From NCBI GenBank assembly GCA_041874725.1, contig CP097466.1:4588001-4652000 (forward strand): 64,000 nt of DNA, read 5' to 3'. The DNA is from Duganella sp. BuS-21 (GTDB lineage: Bacteria; Pseudomonadota; Gammaproteobacteria; Burkholderiales; Burkholderiaceae_D). The notes below the pieces were generated by a model. It had not been told where the DNA came from, did not search any database, and saw nothing but the letters and a program-made list of their open reading frames with translations. Position numbers and translations under genes: made by a program. This document shows, piece after piece, positions 18,408-26,373 of this stretch (position 1 is the stretch's first letter; every line of letters begins with the position of its first letter).

Positions 18408-19493
18408 TCAGATATCGATGGTCAGGCCACTGCTTCCCTTGGCGGGATAAACGCAGGTATAGTTCCACTTGTCCATCAGCGGCTTGTTATTCCACAACTG
18501 CGCCTCATAATGGCGCGAATTGAAGTACAGGGTTTTCGCGCGGTATGGATCGGCCGTGAGGATGCGCGCGATGGTCTCCGGGTCCGGGTGCTGGTGACGG
18601 CTGCCGTCGGTGGAAAAGGCAAACCGTGTGCAGTCAATCAGGGAGAGCAATTCGGGCGAGGTATTGGCCTTGCTTCCATGATGAGAAACCTTATAGCAGT
18701 CCAGGTGATAGCGGGACTGCTTGCTGGCGCCGAGCGTGCGTAGCGACTCCTCCAGAATGTCCGGATGGGCATCTGCACCCAGCAGCACCCGTTTTCCCTC
18801 GAACTCGGCGATGAAAGCGATGCTGGCCCCGTTCGGTTTCGTGTCGTCGCGTTTGAACGGTGCGGTGGCCAACTGCTGCACGTCCAATCTACCTAACCGA
18901 ACTCGACCATCAGCGATCGCGCTTGCTACCGCGTCGGGATCGGTCGTGCGCACTTTGGCGGCTTTCAGGGTGTCATCCCACTCGGGCAGCAATTGCCCGA
19001 GCTTGTGGTCCGACGGCGACAGCAGCCGCACCTGCAAGCCACTGGCAATCGGAATTGCAGCGCCTGACGGCAGGCTTTCTACCGACACAATGCCGCTCGG
19101 GAATGCGCCATTCAATGGCCACCCGGTGCGAAGCAACCCGGCGGTCACCTTCTCCGCTTGGTTGCTGGATAGGGGCACGTTGTTGCCGCCCCGGCGTTGG
19201 TACGCCTGCTCGTGCTGCAGCCGCGCGTTGAACCAGACCCGCTCCGCGTCGAACGGCAGCTCCGCATCCTTGAATAGGGCGACCGCACCTTCGATATGGT
19301 CGGCATCGATATGCGAAAACACCAGCAACGCCAGCGTACCCAATTCATGCAGGTGTGCACGCAGCTGCTTGTAGTCGCGCGTGCGCCCCAGATCAATCCA
19401 TGCATGGTGATGCTGTCCTCCCTGCCCCCACGCCAGCTGCAGCGCGTCGCCCTCCGAAGCCGGATGCATCGTTAGCTGAAAGGTGGTCGGCAT
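18408..19493 (-). CDS. ComEC-type metallo-beta-lactamase-fold hydrolase
   Basis: This 361-residue protein carries the MBL-fold signatures in order: SHIDADHIEG (residues 60-69, the HxDxDH form usual in the ComEC/Rec2 branch), a central VLLGADAH with metal-binding Asp, and SHHGSKAN with the following His. ComEC-like MBL domains act on DNA or phosphodiester substrates; in this operon the substrate is unknown. No signal peptide or membrane span is seen, unlike full ComEC, so it is a free cytoplasmic enzyme. The ATG at 19493 has GAGGAG five bases upstream. Spacing is 12 bases to the caspase gene before it and 15 to the caspase-STAND gene after it, so the three are tightly coupled. An MBL protein with a protease and a STAND ATPase recalls the composition of type I AVAST systems; that link is an analogy. 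Confidence 0.8.
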   Translation of the reverse strand: MPTTFQLTMHPASEGDALQLAWGQGGQHHHAWIDLGRTRDYKQLRAHLHELGTLALLVFSHIDADHIEGAVALFKDAELPFDAERVWFNARLQHEQAYQRRGGNNVPLSSNQAEKVTAGLLRTGWPLNGAFPSGIVSVESLPSGAAIPIASGLQVRLLSPSDHKLGQLLPEWDDTLKAAKVRTTDPDAVASAIADGRVRLGRLDVQQLATAPFKRDDTKPNGASIAFIAEFEGKRVLLGADAHPDILEESLRTLGASKQSRYHLDCYKVSHHGSKANTSPELLSLIDCTRFAFSTDGSRHQHPDPETIARILTADPYRAKTLYFNSRHYEAQLWNNKPLMDKWNYTCVYPAKGSSGLTIDI

Positions 19494-19505
19494 GGCGCTC
19501 CTCGG

Positions 19506-22181
19506 TCAAGTCAATCGTAATACGGTGAAGGGATGGCGCGGATCGACGCGGCTGGCGATATGGCGTGCGCGCGCGCGTTGTGCCGGCAATTCGGGCACCC
19601 CGTCGGGCAAGCTTTCCAGCCCACGCGCCAACCATTCCAGCGACAGCGAATACACGGGAACGCCGCGTTGATATCCCTCGCTCAACCAAGCGTGGGCGTG
19701 AGCGATGTCCTCGTCGCTGGTCGCGCGCTGCAACAGGCGTCGTCCAAGCAAGATCGGGCCGTCGGGGATGTCAGGGAACCAGTTAGCGATATTCAGCAGG
19801 TACTGATCCCATTTTTGTTGTACCTTGGGGTCGGCCGACGCGATGGCGATCAGTGCGCCGGCGATCGCGGCCAACGGATTGCTGGTCTTTTCCTGCATCG
19901 CGGCCATCGCCGATTGTTGCAAGCCCGACTGAAGCAACAGCGCCCCCGCGTCGAAATTGCGGGCGCCCAGGAAACCTAGTAGGCTCGTCCATCTCGGTGA
20001 ATCGACCACCACAGCGGTCATGTATTCGTCATCTGCAGCCTGCCCGTCGACGATAAAATAGGGCTGCCATGCATCGCCATTGCCATCGAAGCCTAGGCTG
20101 GGCAGCGCCGCAAGTTCTTGTCGCCCATTGTCGTAACGGAAGCATGCAAACAACGGCGGCGCCCATGCGGACCGGTGCGCCACTGGAAAAAACGGCATCG
20201 AGTTGGCGGGCCTAAGTTCTGGCAAAAAGCGCGACGGGGTTTCGTCCTGGACGTTCAACCGCTCGTAGCGCGGATCCCGTTCGCCGGGCAGTAGCCGCAC
20301 TGGTCTCGCGCTTTGCACGCGTCCATCCACCTTGTCGTTGAAGGTCACTCCCGCAAAGATTCCGACAGAGAAGGGGTTGCGTTCCCGATCGCCAAACCGC
20401 GCCCAAACGTCCTGCCCCTCATTCAAGACGAAGGGACTTTTCAACAGTAGTGAAGGCGTACCGCCACCCCTTACGTGCCCATCCGCTAGCGCTGGCGGCG
20501 GCACCGTGCCTGCCGGCGATATAAGCGGTGGTGCCGGCATCTTCCACGGCAACGGGTCGGATCCCGCGATATTATCCGTTCCGGCGGCAGGTACCCCGGG
20601 ATTCAACCTGCCGCCGATCACAGCCGCCGTCATCCAGGCATGCGGCGCTTGCCGCGTTGCGAAGTTGACCGTCGAACTCATCCCTGGAAGCACGCTGATA
20701 TCCTTGCTCTGGGTTCGCCCATCGGGCGTTTGCAGGATAAGGCGGTAATCGCCCGGGGCGGCATCAAAGTCGAAACCGCCTCCCAGGTCGATCGGGCGAT
20801 GCTCATCTGCGACGGCGTTAACACCGAATTCGTCAGCGGAGTGCCCCGGATCTTGGTTGAGCGCACGGACAGGTTCGGGCAGCGGCAACACGCGTACCAC
20901 CGCACCATTCTTGATATGAAAGGGACTAGCCGCAAGTACCTCGATGCGTGACCCACCGCCCAACGCGCGCGCCGCCGGCAGCGGCGCCGATGAAACAGTG
21001 ACTCGCGGCGTGCCGGTTTCGATCTTCAAAAAACACACCGGCGGCCGCACCGTCACCGTCGATTCCCCGAGTAGCTCGCCATCGCGGCTGGCCTTGGCGG
21101 TAATCTTCTGTCCCTCGCGCGCAGTAAACCGGTGGAACGGCGGTTGTCCCGCCTCGCATTTGCGGGAACCGTAAGCCACCCCGTCGAGCGTGAAATCGAG
21201 CTGGCAGCCTTCCCATGCCTCCGCGCGGCTCAACGACACGTAGACCGCGATGTTGTCGAACTCGCCGACATAGTTGATGGGGAACGTGCCAGCCAGGCGT
21301 CCGGCGGGGGTCTGCTGCTTTTCGTCCGGCAAACGATACAATGCCAGCAACTGATCGATGCGATCGACCAAAGCGCCCGGCATCACCGGCCAGTCTGCGG
21401 TAGCGACGTCGCTGGCGACACCGCCGAAGCCTTCCATCAAACAATTGTTGAAATAGGTCGGCCCGTTGAGTGCACCGTAGGCGTATTCGCGCAGCGAAGT
21501 GGAACAGACGGCCCATTGCTTGCGCGGCTCCGTGTGGTCCTCGGGTTTGCGCGCCAGCGAGATCAATTTGGTGCCGAATGGCTCGTTCCATGGCAGCTGT
21601 TCAGCGGTCGGATTGCGGCAGCAGTCGAAGAACAACAGTTGCCGGGTAGCGCGGAGGTTTTCGAGCGAACTGATTAATTGTTCCACTTCCGCCATGCCGG
21701 CTGTCGCATCCTGCTCGTCCATACCGTAATCGTCCAGCAGAAACGCGGTGCGGTTCATGAAGCTTTCACCGTGGCCGACAATATACAGAATCGCCAGATT
21801 GTCCTGGTGCGAGCTGGCGCGCGTCGCCCACTGCCGAACCGCCGTGCGAACACTACCGAAATTTGCCCGTGGCACCGGGCCGCCGGCGTACTGCGACGGC
21901 AAATCATCGCGCGTCTCGGACAATACCATCGCCAGACTGCCGAGATCGGCATGACGATTGGTATAACTCCGTTCCTCCTGCCCGATGAACCAGTCGGCAA
22001 ACTTGCGCGCCGATAAGGACGCGGTCCGCAGCAGATCGGGGAAGTCCAGCGAAAGATAGGCAGCCACCCCGATCACCAGCACATGCGTCGCCGGATCGTC
22101 GACACCTTGCGGGGCCAGGTACACCGTGCCGCACGCGCGCTGCGGATCGCCTGCGGCCAGTATGTAGTGGGATTCAGCCAA
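19506..22181 (-). CDS. Caspase-like protease with long C-terminal extension
   Basis: This is an 891-residue protein starting with TTG at 22181 behind a strong GGAGGA site. Residues about 30-330 are a caspase-like fold: HVLVIGVAAYLSL, YIVGHGES (His137) and LLFFDCCRNP (Cys188), so both catalytic residues are present. The region 330-530 is beta-rich (Ig-like by inspection: DFTLDGVAYGSRKC, GDYRLILQTPDGRTQ), followed by a Pro-rich linker and an alpha/beta part; residues 740-890 are helical. No signal peptide or membrane span is seen. It is the second gene of the operon, 72 bases after the patatin gene and 12 before the MBL gene. Being a second caspase in the same operon, it could be processed by, or process, the STAND-linked caspase in a cascade. 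That is inference; substrates cannot be read from the sequence. Confidence 0.75.
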   Translation of the reverse strand: MAESHYILAAGDPQRACGTVYLAPQGVDDPATHVLVIGVAAYLSLDFPDLLRTASLSARKFADWFIGQEERSYTNRHADLGSLAMVLSETRDDLPSQYAGGPVPRANFGSVRTAVRQWATRASSHQDNLAILYIVGHGESFMNRTAFLLDDYGMDEQDATAGMAEVEQLISSLENLRATRQLLFFDCCRNPTAEQLPWNEPFGTKLISLARKPEDHTEPRKQWAVCSTSLREYAYGALNGPTYFNNCLMEGFGGVASDVATADWPVMPGALVDRIDQLLALYRLPDEKQQTPAGRLAGTFPINYVGEFDNIAVYVSLSRAEAWEGCQLDFTLDGVAYGSRKCEAGQPPFHRFTAREGQKITAKASRDGELLGESTVTVRPPVCFLKIETGTPRVTVSSAPLPAARALGGGSRIEVLAASPFHIKNGAVVRVLPLPEPVRALNQDPGHSADEFGVNAVADEHRPIDLGGGFDFDAAPGDYRLILQTPDGRTQSKDISVLPGMSSTVNFATRQAPHAWMTAAVIGGRLNPGVPAAGTDNIAGSDPLPWKMPAPPLISPAGTVPPPALADGHVRGGGTPSLLLKSPFVLNEGQDVWARFGDRERNPFSVGIFAGVTFNDKVDGRVQSARPVRLLPGERDPRYERLNVQDETPSRFLPELRPANSMPFFPVAHRSAWAPPLFACFRYDNGRQELAALPSLGFDGNGDAWQPYFIVDGQAADDEYMTAVVVDSPRWTSLLGFLGARNFDAGALLLQSGLQQSAMAAMQEKTSNPLAAIAGALIAIASADPKVQQKWDQYLLNIANWFPDIPDGPILLGRRLLQRATSDEDIAHAHAWLSEGYQRGVPVYSLSLEWLARGLESLPDGVPELPAQRARARHIASRVDPRHPFTVLRLT

Positions 22182-22253
22182 TGACGTTCCTCCAGTGAGT
22201 TCTGTATTTGCGGCACGCTCGCATCTGTCGCGCGCACACTGCGATGTCAGGCG

Positions 22254-23372
22254 TTAAGACAGCGGGAAATCCGATACCGGCCACTTGGTTGGCGCCGGCG
22301 ATTCCGGCAGCAGGTGGCCGCGCATGGCCACATCCATCATCCACCATCCCCAGTTGATCAGCCTGCCCTGCTCCATCGCGTTGAAGGTGTTCAGTCGTGT
22401 TCGAATTGCCGCCAGCGGCTCCACTATGGCTGGCGACACCGGCAGCGCATGGGCGGCGCTGAACTGCACGGGATCGCCATTAATGGCGGCGAACGCGATT
22501 TTCCGGCCACTGGCGGTAGCCTCTGCGAACAACAACCGCTTGCGCAGACCACGCGACTGGTCAGTGGCGATATCCAGCGCGCGCAAGGCCTGTTTAGGCC
22601 ACAGCGATGACGCCGAGGCTTCCGCGCCGAATGGCGCACCAGCGTCGCTGACAATCACTGGATTGAAATCATCAACCGTCTCCAGTCCCAGGTTGTCGTA
22701 CGCACCGCCATCGGTTAGCGACAACGTGTGATTGTATTGCGGGTCGCCGAAATGGCGGGTGCCAGGCATGTCTTGCCACAGCGCCGGGTTGACCTTCAGG
22801 GTAACCGGTGACAGCACCGGTGGGAACGCGCTCGATGCCGCCACCGCCACGGCAAGGCGGATGTCGGGGGCGTGAATGCGGCCCAGTGTGTACTCCACCA
22901 GCCGGCTTTTCTGCATCCGTACCAATCGCCCGGTTTGCAGGTTGGTGGCATTGAACACGAATTGCGGGCTGTCCGGCAAATCCTGCAACGACTTGCCGCC
23001 GAACAGATGTTCATCATAAGCATCGGCCAACACATCGCCGATCGTTTTGCCGGGGAGGATCGAGCCCCAGCCCACGGCCGCTTGGTCGATATCGCGTCGA
23101 CAAAACTCACGCAGCGGTTCAATCACCTCCGCGTCGAGATTGGTGAACACCCCGTTGGCCAGCGCGAGTTTCGGCCACTTGGCGGCCAGCATACCGCTGG
23201 CGATCGAACCACCGGACACACTGGAAATGCGCGTGATCTTGCTTAACATGCCCATCTCGTTTAAGCGCTTCAGGGCACCGCAATGGTACAGCGTGGCCCG
23301 GAAACCGCCACCGGACAGCGCAAGCGCCGGCGTGTTCCGATCCAGACTGACAGGAGGCTGTTGAACTGGCAC
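22254..23372 (-). CDS. Patatin-like phospholipase
   Basis: This is a 372-residue protein starting with GTG at 23372, with AAAGGA upstream. The patatin signatures are complete: oxyanion loop SGGGFRA (residues 20-26), nucleophile elbow SVSGGS (Ser53) and catalytic Asp in TDGGAYDN (Asp221). The elbow begins with Ser where the usual GxSxG has Gly. Patatin enzymes hydrolyse membrane phospholipids; in defence systems (for example CapV of CBASS) they kill the infected cell by degrading its membrane. Here there is no nucleotide cyclase nearby, so activation would have to come from the operon's own sensor, perhaps by proteolysis. It is the first gene of the operon and has its own promoter upstream. 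No signal peptide is seen, so it would act from the cytoplasmic side. Confidence 0.85.
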   Translation of the reverse strand: MPVQQPPVSLDRNTPALALSGGGFRATLYHCGALKRLNEMGMLSKITRISSVSGGSIASGMLAAKWPKLALANGVFTNLDAEVIEPLREFCRRDIDQAAVGWGSILPGKTIGDVLADAYDEHLFGGKSLQDLPDSPQFVFNATNLQTGRLVRMQKSRLVEYTLGRIHAPDIRLAVAVAASSAFPPVLSPVTLKVNPALWQDMPGTRHFGDPQYNHTLSLTDGGAYDNLGLETVDDFNPVIVSDAGAPFGAEASASSLWPKQALRALDIATDQSRGLRKRLLFAEATASGRKIAFAAINGDPVQFSAAHALPVSPAIVEPLAAIRTRLNTFNAMEQGRLINWGWWMMDVAMRGHLLPESPAPTKWPVSDFPLS

Positions 23373-23484
23373 TTTTCATCCTTTCACAGGTATGCAGTGT
23401 TGCGCGGGAGGGTACGCGGGCGACCATCGGGAACACGTGAGCAGGCTTTTCACTGTCCGCGATAACGGCTGCCAGATGCAGACC

Positions 23485-23514
23485 AGTATAACGATCACCG
23501 TATTTTTATTGCAA
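23485..23514 (-). promoter_or_regulatory. Candidate sigma-70 promoter of the patatin operon
   Basis: On the minus strand TTGCAA (23514-23509) and TATACT (23490-23485) are separated by 18 bases, in a local AT-rich patch. The leader to the GTG start at 23372 would be about 105 bases. It lies in the remains of the HTH gene region between cargo and integrase, so the operon brings its own promoter. Confidence 0.45.
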
Positions 23515-23604
23515 TTATTAGCATTATTTTCGTTGCTAAAAATATACAATGAACCTCTGGTACCAGTCACGCACGCGCTACCGTCTCCGGTCTTTCCGCG
23601 CGCC

Positions 23605-23781
23605 GATCTGCCGACCTTCGGGCAGGAACGCATCCGCGCTGACACTGGCCAACGCAAACAGCATGCCGTGATGGCGCCGCGCCCCGCAGAAGTCGTCGTG
23701 CCGGCACCAAGCTCGCGACGTGGTTCCTCGCTGCCGAAACCACCTGCGCCGCCTCGCCCTAAAAGCCGCCGTTCACCATAG
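23605..23781 (+). pseudogene. Remnant of the excisionase-like gene (3' end only)
   Basis: The last 60 or so codons resemble the tail of the HTH gene at 12,177: IRADTGQRKQ here against RIEADTARRKQ there, then a Pro/Arg-rich end, and a stop overlapping the end of the convergent integrase in the same way. The HTH domain itself is missing, replaced by the AT-rich promoter region of the patatin operon. An open frame does run upstream to 23392, but its N-terminal part does not resemble the HTH protein. I infer that insertion of the cargo operon removed the 5' part. Confidence 0.6.
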
Positions 23782-24882
23782 GTGCGGCGCCAGGTCGCTG
23801 CCGCGCAGGCTCGCATAGCGTTTGAGCTGGCGCGGATCACGGTGACCAGTAATTCTCGCGATCTGCACGTCCGTCAGCTTGGTCCGCTCGTATAGTCTGC
23901 AGATGAATTCATGACGCAGGTCATGGAAATGAATCTCGCCCAACCCCGCTTCCGCGAAAGCGTCCGCGAACAAACGCGACACGTCGCGCGTGACCTGCTC
24001 CAACACCGCGTCGTCACGCTCCCCGCTCCAGTACGGGAACAGCCGGCCGCCGCGTCTCTGAATCGCTGCGTAGTGTTGACGGATGTATTCGGACAGGCCG
24101 GCGACCACCAGGGTGCTCATCGGCACCTGCCGGCGGTCGCCGTTCTTAGTGCGCTGCAAGAAGAAGGTGCGGTGTTCGAAGCTCACCTGCGGCAGCTCCA
24201 GCGTGTAGCACTCGCGCATCCTCATGCCCGATTCGAGCGCCGTGGTAAAGAAAGCGTGATCGTCTGCGCGCGGCAGTAGCACATGCCGGATACACTTCTC
24301 CTCGTGCGGCAGCACGCGGCGATCACGCTCCTCGTCGATTTTCGGCGCCTTGCCGCAGTCGGCGAGCAGCTGCGCATCTTGTGCTGTGTATGCGGCAAAG
24401 CCCCGCTTAAGCAAGCGCAGCGGATTGGTCGGCAGAATCGCAGAATGCTTTCGCACCATCCAGTCCAGACAACGTGAGAGCGCGCCATGGCGATGGCGGA
24501 TCGTCGATGGCGCCAGATTGTCTTTGCGCTTCATGCCGGTGATCCAGGCCTCCGCCCAATCGTAGTTCAACATGTCCGTGGACAGTTTAGGCGGGAGCCG
24601 CATTTCCACCGTATCGAGCAGCTTGACGTCGGATCGCGGCACCACATTGGCCCGCCGGTATTCGGCGATGCAACGCGTCACCAACCACACCTCGCGCTTG
24701 GGCTGCATGCTGTCAAGCAGCGCCGTCGGGACGATGCCTTGCGCCAGCAGCGCTTCGAGGTGGTCGGCATAGGCGCGCGCCTGCGTTTCGGTGTCGAAGG
24801 TTGCCCAGAGGGTCTTCGGCAACAGACGGTTGGTGATGCGGATCTGGACGCCGCCGGAGGCGAGATGTTTGAAGGAGGCCAT
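23773..24882 (-). CDS. Tyrosine integrase
   Basis: This 369-residue phage-type integrase has an N-terminal arm-binding region (1-60), a SAM-like core-binding domain (about 75-180, WAEAWITGMKRKDNLAPSTI) and a C-terminal catalytic domain with all residues present: Arg in ESGMRMRE, Lys in QRTKNGDRR, HDLRHEF box, His in ITGHRD and the nucleophile Tyr in LKRYASLR. It starts 131 bases from the 3' end of tRNA-Cys and reads away from it, the standard layout for an element integrated at a tRNA 3' end. It converges with the excisionase remnant. The gene looks fully functional, so the block may still be mobile, perhaps using the intact HTH protein at the far end as excisionase. Confidence 0.93.
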   Translation of the reverse strand: MASFKHLASGGVQIRITNRLLPKTLWATFDTETQARAYADHLEALLAQGIVPTALLDSMQPKREVWLVTRCIAEYRRANVVPRSDVKLLDTVEMRLPPKLSTDMLNYDWAEAWITGMKRKDNLAPSTIRHRHGALSRCLDWMVRKHSAILPTNPLRLLKRGFAAYTAQDAQLLADCGKAPKIDEERDRRVLPHEEKCIRHVLLPRADDHAFFTTALESGMRMRECYTLELPQVSFEHRTFFLQRTKNGDRRQVPMSTLVVAGLSEYIRQHYAAIQRRGGRLFPYWSGERDDAVLEQVTRDVSRLFADAFAEAGLGEIHFHDLRHEFICRLYERTKLTDVQIARITGHRDPRQLKRYASLRGSDLAPHLW

Positions 24883-24937
24883 GCGCCGAGCATAAAGCCC
24901 GAGAGGCCATTCATCAACGGCAAAAAGGCCGTCTCAC

Positions 24938-24966
24938 GTGTGGTTAACCACAGTTTTTGTGTGGTT
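24938..24966. promoter_or_regulatory. TGTGGTT repeat cluster between integrase and tRNA-Cys
   Basis: A perfect 14-base palindrome (24939-24952, TGTGGTT/AACCACA) is followed seven bases later by another TGTGGTT (24960-24966), so the heptamer occurs three times, in both orientations. The position, 56-84 bases upstream of the integrase start and about 50 from the tRNA end, suits arm-type integrase sites or an operator for int autoregulation. The second and third copies could also pair as a stem-loop. Confidence 0.5.
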
Positions 24967-25013
24967 TACACTGCGCTTGAGACAGCTCAAATGAACGTAA
25001 GTCTTTGAATTTA

Positions 25014-25087
25014 TGGAGGCGAGGATCGGAGTCGAACCGACCTAGACGGCTTTGCAGGCCGCTGCATAACCGCTTTGCTACCTCGCC
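25014..25087 (-). tRNA. tRNA-Cys(GCA)
   Basis: The complement folds into a 74-base tRNA: GGCGAGG/CCTCGCC acceptor stem, anticodon loop containing GCA, T-arm GTTCGAC and encoded CCA. Its 3' end faces the integrase, making it the likely integration target. The order Gly-Cys next to pgsA and uvrC is the conserved one (glyW-cysT in E. coli). Confidence 0.95.
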
Positions 25088-25144
25088 AGAGGAAACTTTT
25101 TACTGCAAGATCACAGCGGGGTTACGCGCTGTGATCCAGAATTC

Positions 25145-25220
25145 TGGAGCGGGAGAAGAGTCTCGAACTCTCGACCTCAACCTTGGCAAGGTTGCGCTCT
25201 ACCAACTGAGCTACTCCCGC
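25145..25220 (-). tRNA. tRNA-Gly(GCC), tandem copy 3
   Basis: A 76-base tRNA with anticodon GCC, encoded CCA and complete cloverleaf arms. It is the last glycine copy in transcription order, 57 bases before tRNA-Cys. It matches the other three glycine copies in this window throughout. Confidence 0.95.
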
Positions 25221-25265
25221 ATTGGAGTTACATTTTTTACTACGCCAGCCAGCTTCCGTTGAAAC

Positions 25266-25341
25266 TGGAGCGGGAGAAGAGTCTCGAACTCTCGACCTCA
25301 ACCTTGGCAAGGTTGCGCTCTACCAACTGAGCTACTCCCGC
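25266..25341 (-). tRNA. tRNA-Gly(GCC), tandem copy 2
   Basis: A 76-base tRNA matching its neighbours, with anticodon GCC and encoded CCA. Spacers are 45 bases to copy 3 and 70 bases to copy 1 and are unlike each other, so the duplication is old while the tRNA bodies are kept identical. Confidence 0.95.
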
Positions 25342-25411
25342 ATTTGGAGTCCAGCATCTTAGCAGCATGCTGCTGTTTTTGCTAGTACTACTTGTTATCG
25401 ACAACTTTGTT

Positions 25412-25487
25412 TGGAGCGGGAGAAGAGTCTCGAACTCTCGACCTCAACCTTGGCAAGGTTGCGCTCTACCAACTGAGCTACTCCCGC
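25412..25487 (-). tRNA. tRNA-Gly(GCC), tandem copy 1
   Basis: A 76-base tRNA with anticodon GCC and encoded CCA, first of the tRNA cluster in transcription order, 203 bases downstream of the pgsA stop. Confidence 0.95.
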
Positions 25488-25583
25488 TTTGCTTCGTCGT
25501 CATCAACAACAGGCCAGCATTATAGAGGATCTGTGGCGGCTGTCAATGCTCAATGAAAATATTGTTTATACGGTTAGATTTTT

Positions 25584-25649
25584 ACCCCGCACGGCGACAG
25601 AGGGGACGGACCCAAGGGTCCGTCCCCGGTGGTCCGCGTTGTGCGGGGT
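25584..25649. repeat. Nested perfect palindrome between pgsA and the tRNA cluster
   Basis: A 12-base perfect stem (25602-25613 with 25616-25627, GGGGACGGACCC arm, two-base AA loop) sits inside an outer 9-base perfect stem (25584-25592 with 25641-25649, ACCCCGCAC arm). There is no T-run on the pgsA-transcribed strand. It may act as a terminator or processing site after pgsA, or be a mobile GC-rich palindrome. I see nothing else in the 203-base gap. Confidence 0.7.
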
Positions 25650-25690
25650 GATTGCCGGCGCTATCGGGACGCGCTGTTGGGGCTAACGGT

Positions 25691-26278
25691 TTAGGGTGAC
25701 AGTTGACCCGCTTTTTCCTTGATCAACGGCCACGCCAGACGCAGGTAGTAGAACATCGACCACACCGTCAGCACCGCCGCAATTTCCAGCAGGCGCGCGC
25801 CCCAGAACTGGGTGTCGACCGCGCCGAACAGCACGTCATGGAACAGCAGCAGCGGAATCGCCGTCATCTGCGCCGTGGTCTTGATCTTGCCCAGCGAGCT
25901 GACCGCCACCGATTTCGAGGCGCCGATCTGCGCCATCCACTCGCGCAGCGCCGAGATGGCGATCTCGCGGCCGATGATGATGAAGGACATGACGGCATTG
26001 GCGCGATCGAGCTGCACCAGCACCAGCAAGGCGCCGGCCACCATCAGCTTGTCCGCCACCGGGTCGAGGAAGGCGCCGAAGGCCGAGGTCTGGTTCCAGC
26101 GCCGCGCCAGGAAGCCATCGAACCAGTCGGTGATGGCGGCGATGATGAAGACCAGCGTGGCCGCCAGATTCTGATCCGCCACCGGCAGCATGGTGGTCGG
26201 AAGGTAGTAAACGCCCACCACCAGCGGAATCAGCGCAACGCGCAACCAGGTTAACAGAATCGGAATATTAAAAGGCAT
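25691..26278 (-). CDS. pgsA: CDP-diacylglycerol-glycerol-3-phosphate 3-phosphatidyltransferase
   Basis: This integral membrane enzyme of 195 residues makes phosphatidylglycerol phosphate from CDP-diacylglycerol and glycerol-3-phosphate. The CDP-alcohol phosphotransferase motif is present: ITDWFDGFLARRWNQTSAFG...DPVADK, matching D-x2-D-G-x2-A-R-x8-G-x3-D-x3-D in order. There are about four to five hydrophobic segments (MPFNIPILLTWLRVALIPLV at the start, WSMFYYLRLAWPLI near the end). Length is normal. It follows uvrC on the same strand after 95 bases, and the tRNA-Gly/tRNA-Cys genes follow it, the same neighbourhood as in many proteobacteria. It belongs to the core genome and marks where the accessory DNA ends. 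Confidence 0.96.
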   Translation of the reverse strand: MPFNIPILLTWLRVALIPLVVGVYYLPTTMLPVADQNLAATLVFIIAAITDWFDGFLARRWNQTSAFGAFLDPVADKLMVAGALLVLVQLDRANAVMSFIIIGREIAISALREWMAQIGASKSVAVSSLGKIKTTAQMTAIPLLLFHDVLFGAVDTQFWGARLLEIAAVLTVWSMFYYLRLAWPLIKEKAGQLSP

Positions 26279-26373
26279 AAGCTCAAGATAAAGTGCGGCC
26301 AGGAAAATGTGTAATGCGCCGCTAGTCTACCTTGCCCTTGCGCTTTAAACCAGCACCGTTGTAGGGGACACCC

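Noticed and set aside
23392..23600. Upstream part of the open frame before the excisionase remnant, with a hydrophobic stretch
   Set aside because: The hydrophobic residues come from the AT-rich promoter region of the patatin operon; the part has no binding site and no similarity to the HTH gene.
25145..25487. CRISPR-like array of identical repeats
   Set aside because: The 76-base repeats are complete tRNA-Gly genes; spacers are few, unequal and not phage-like. No cas genes exist in the window.
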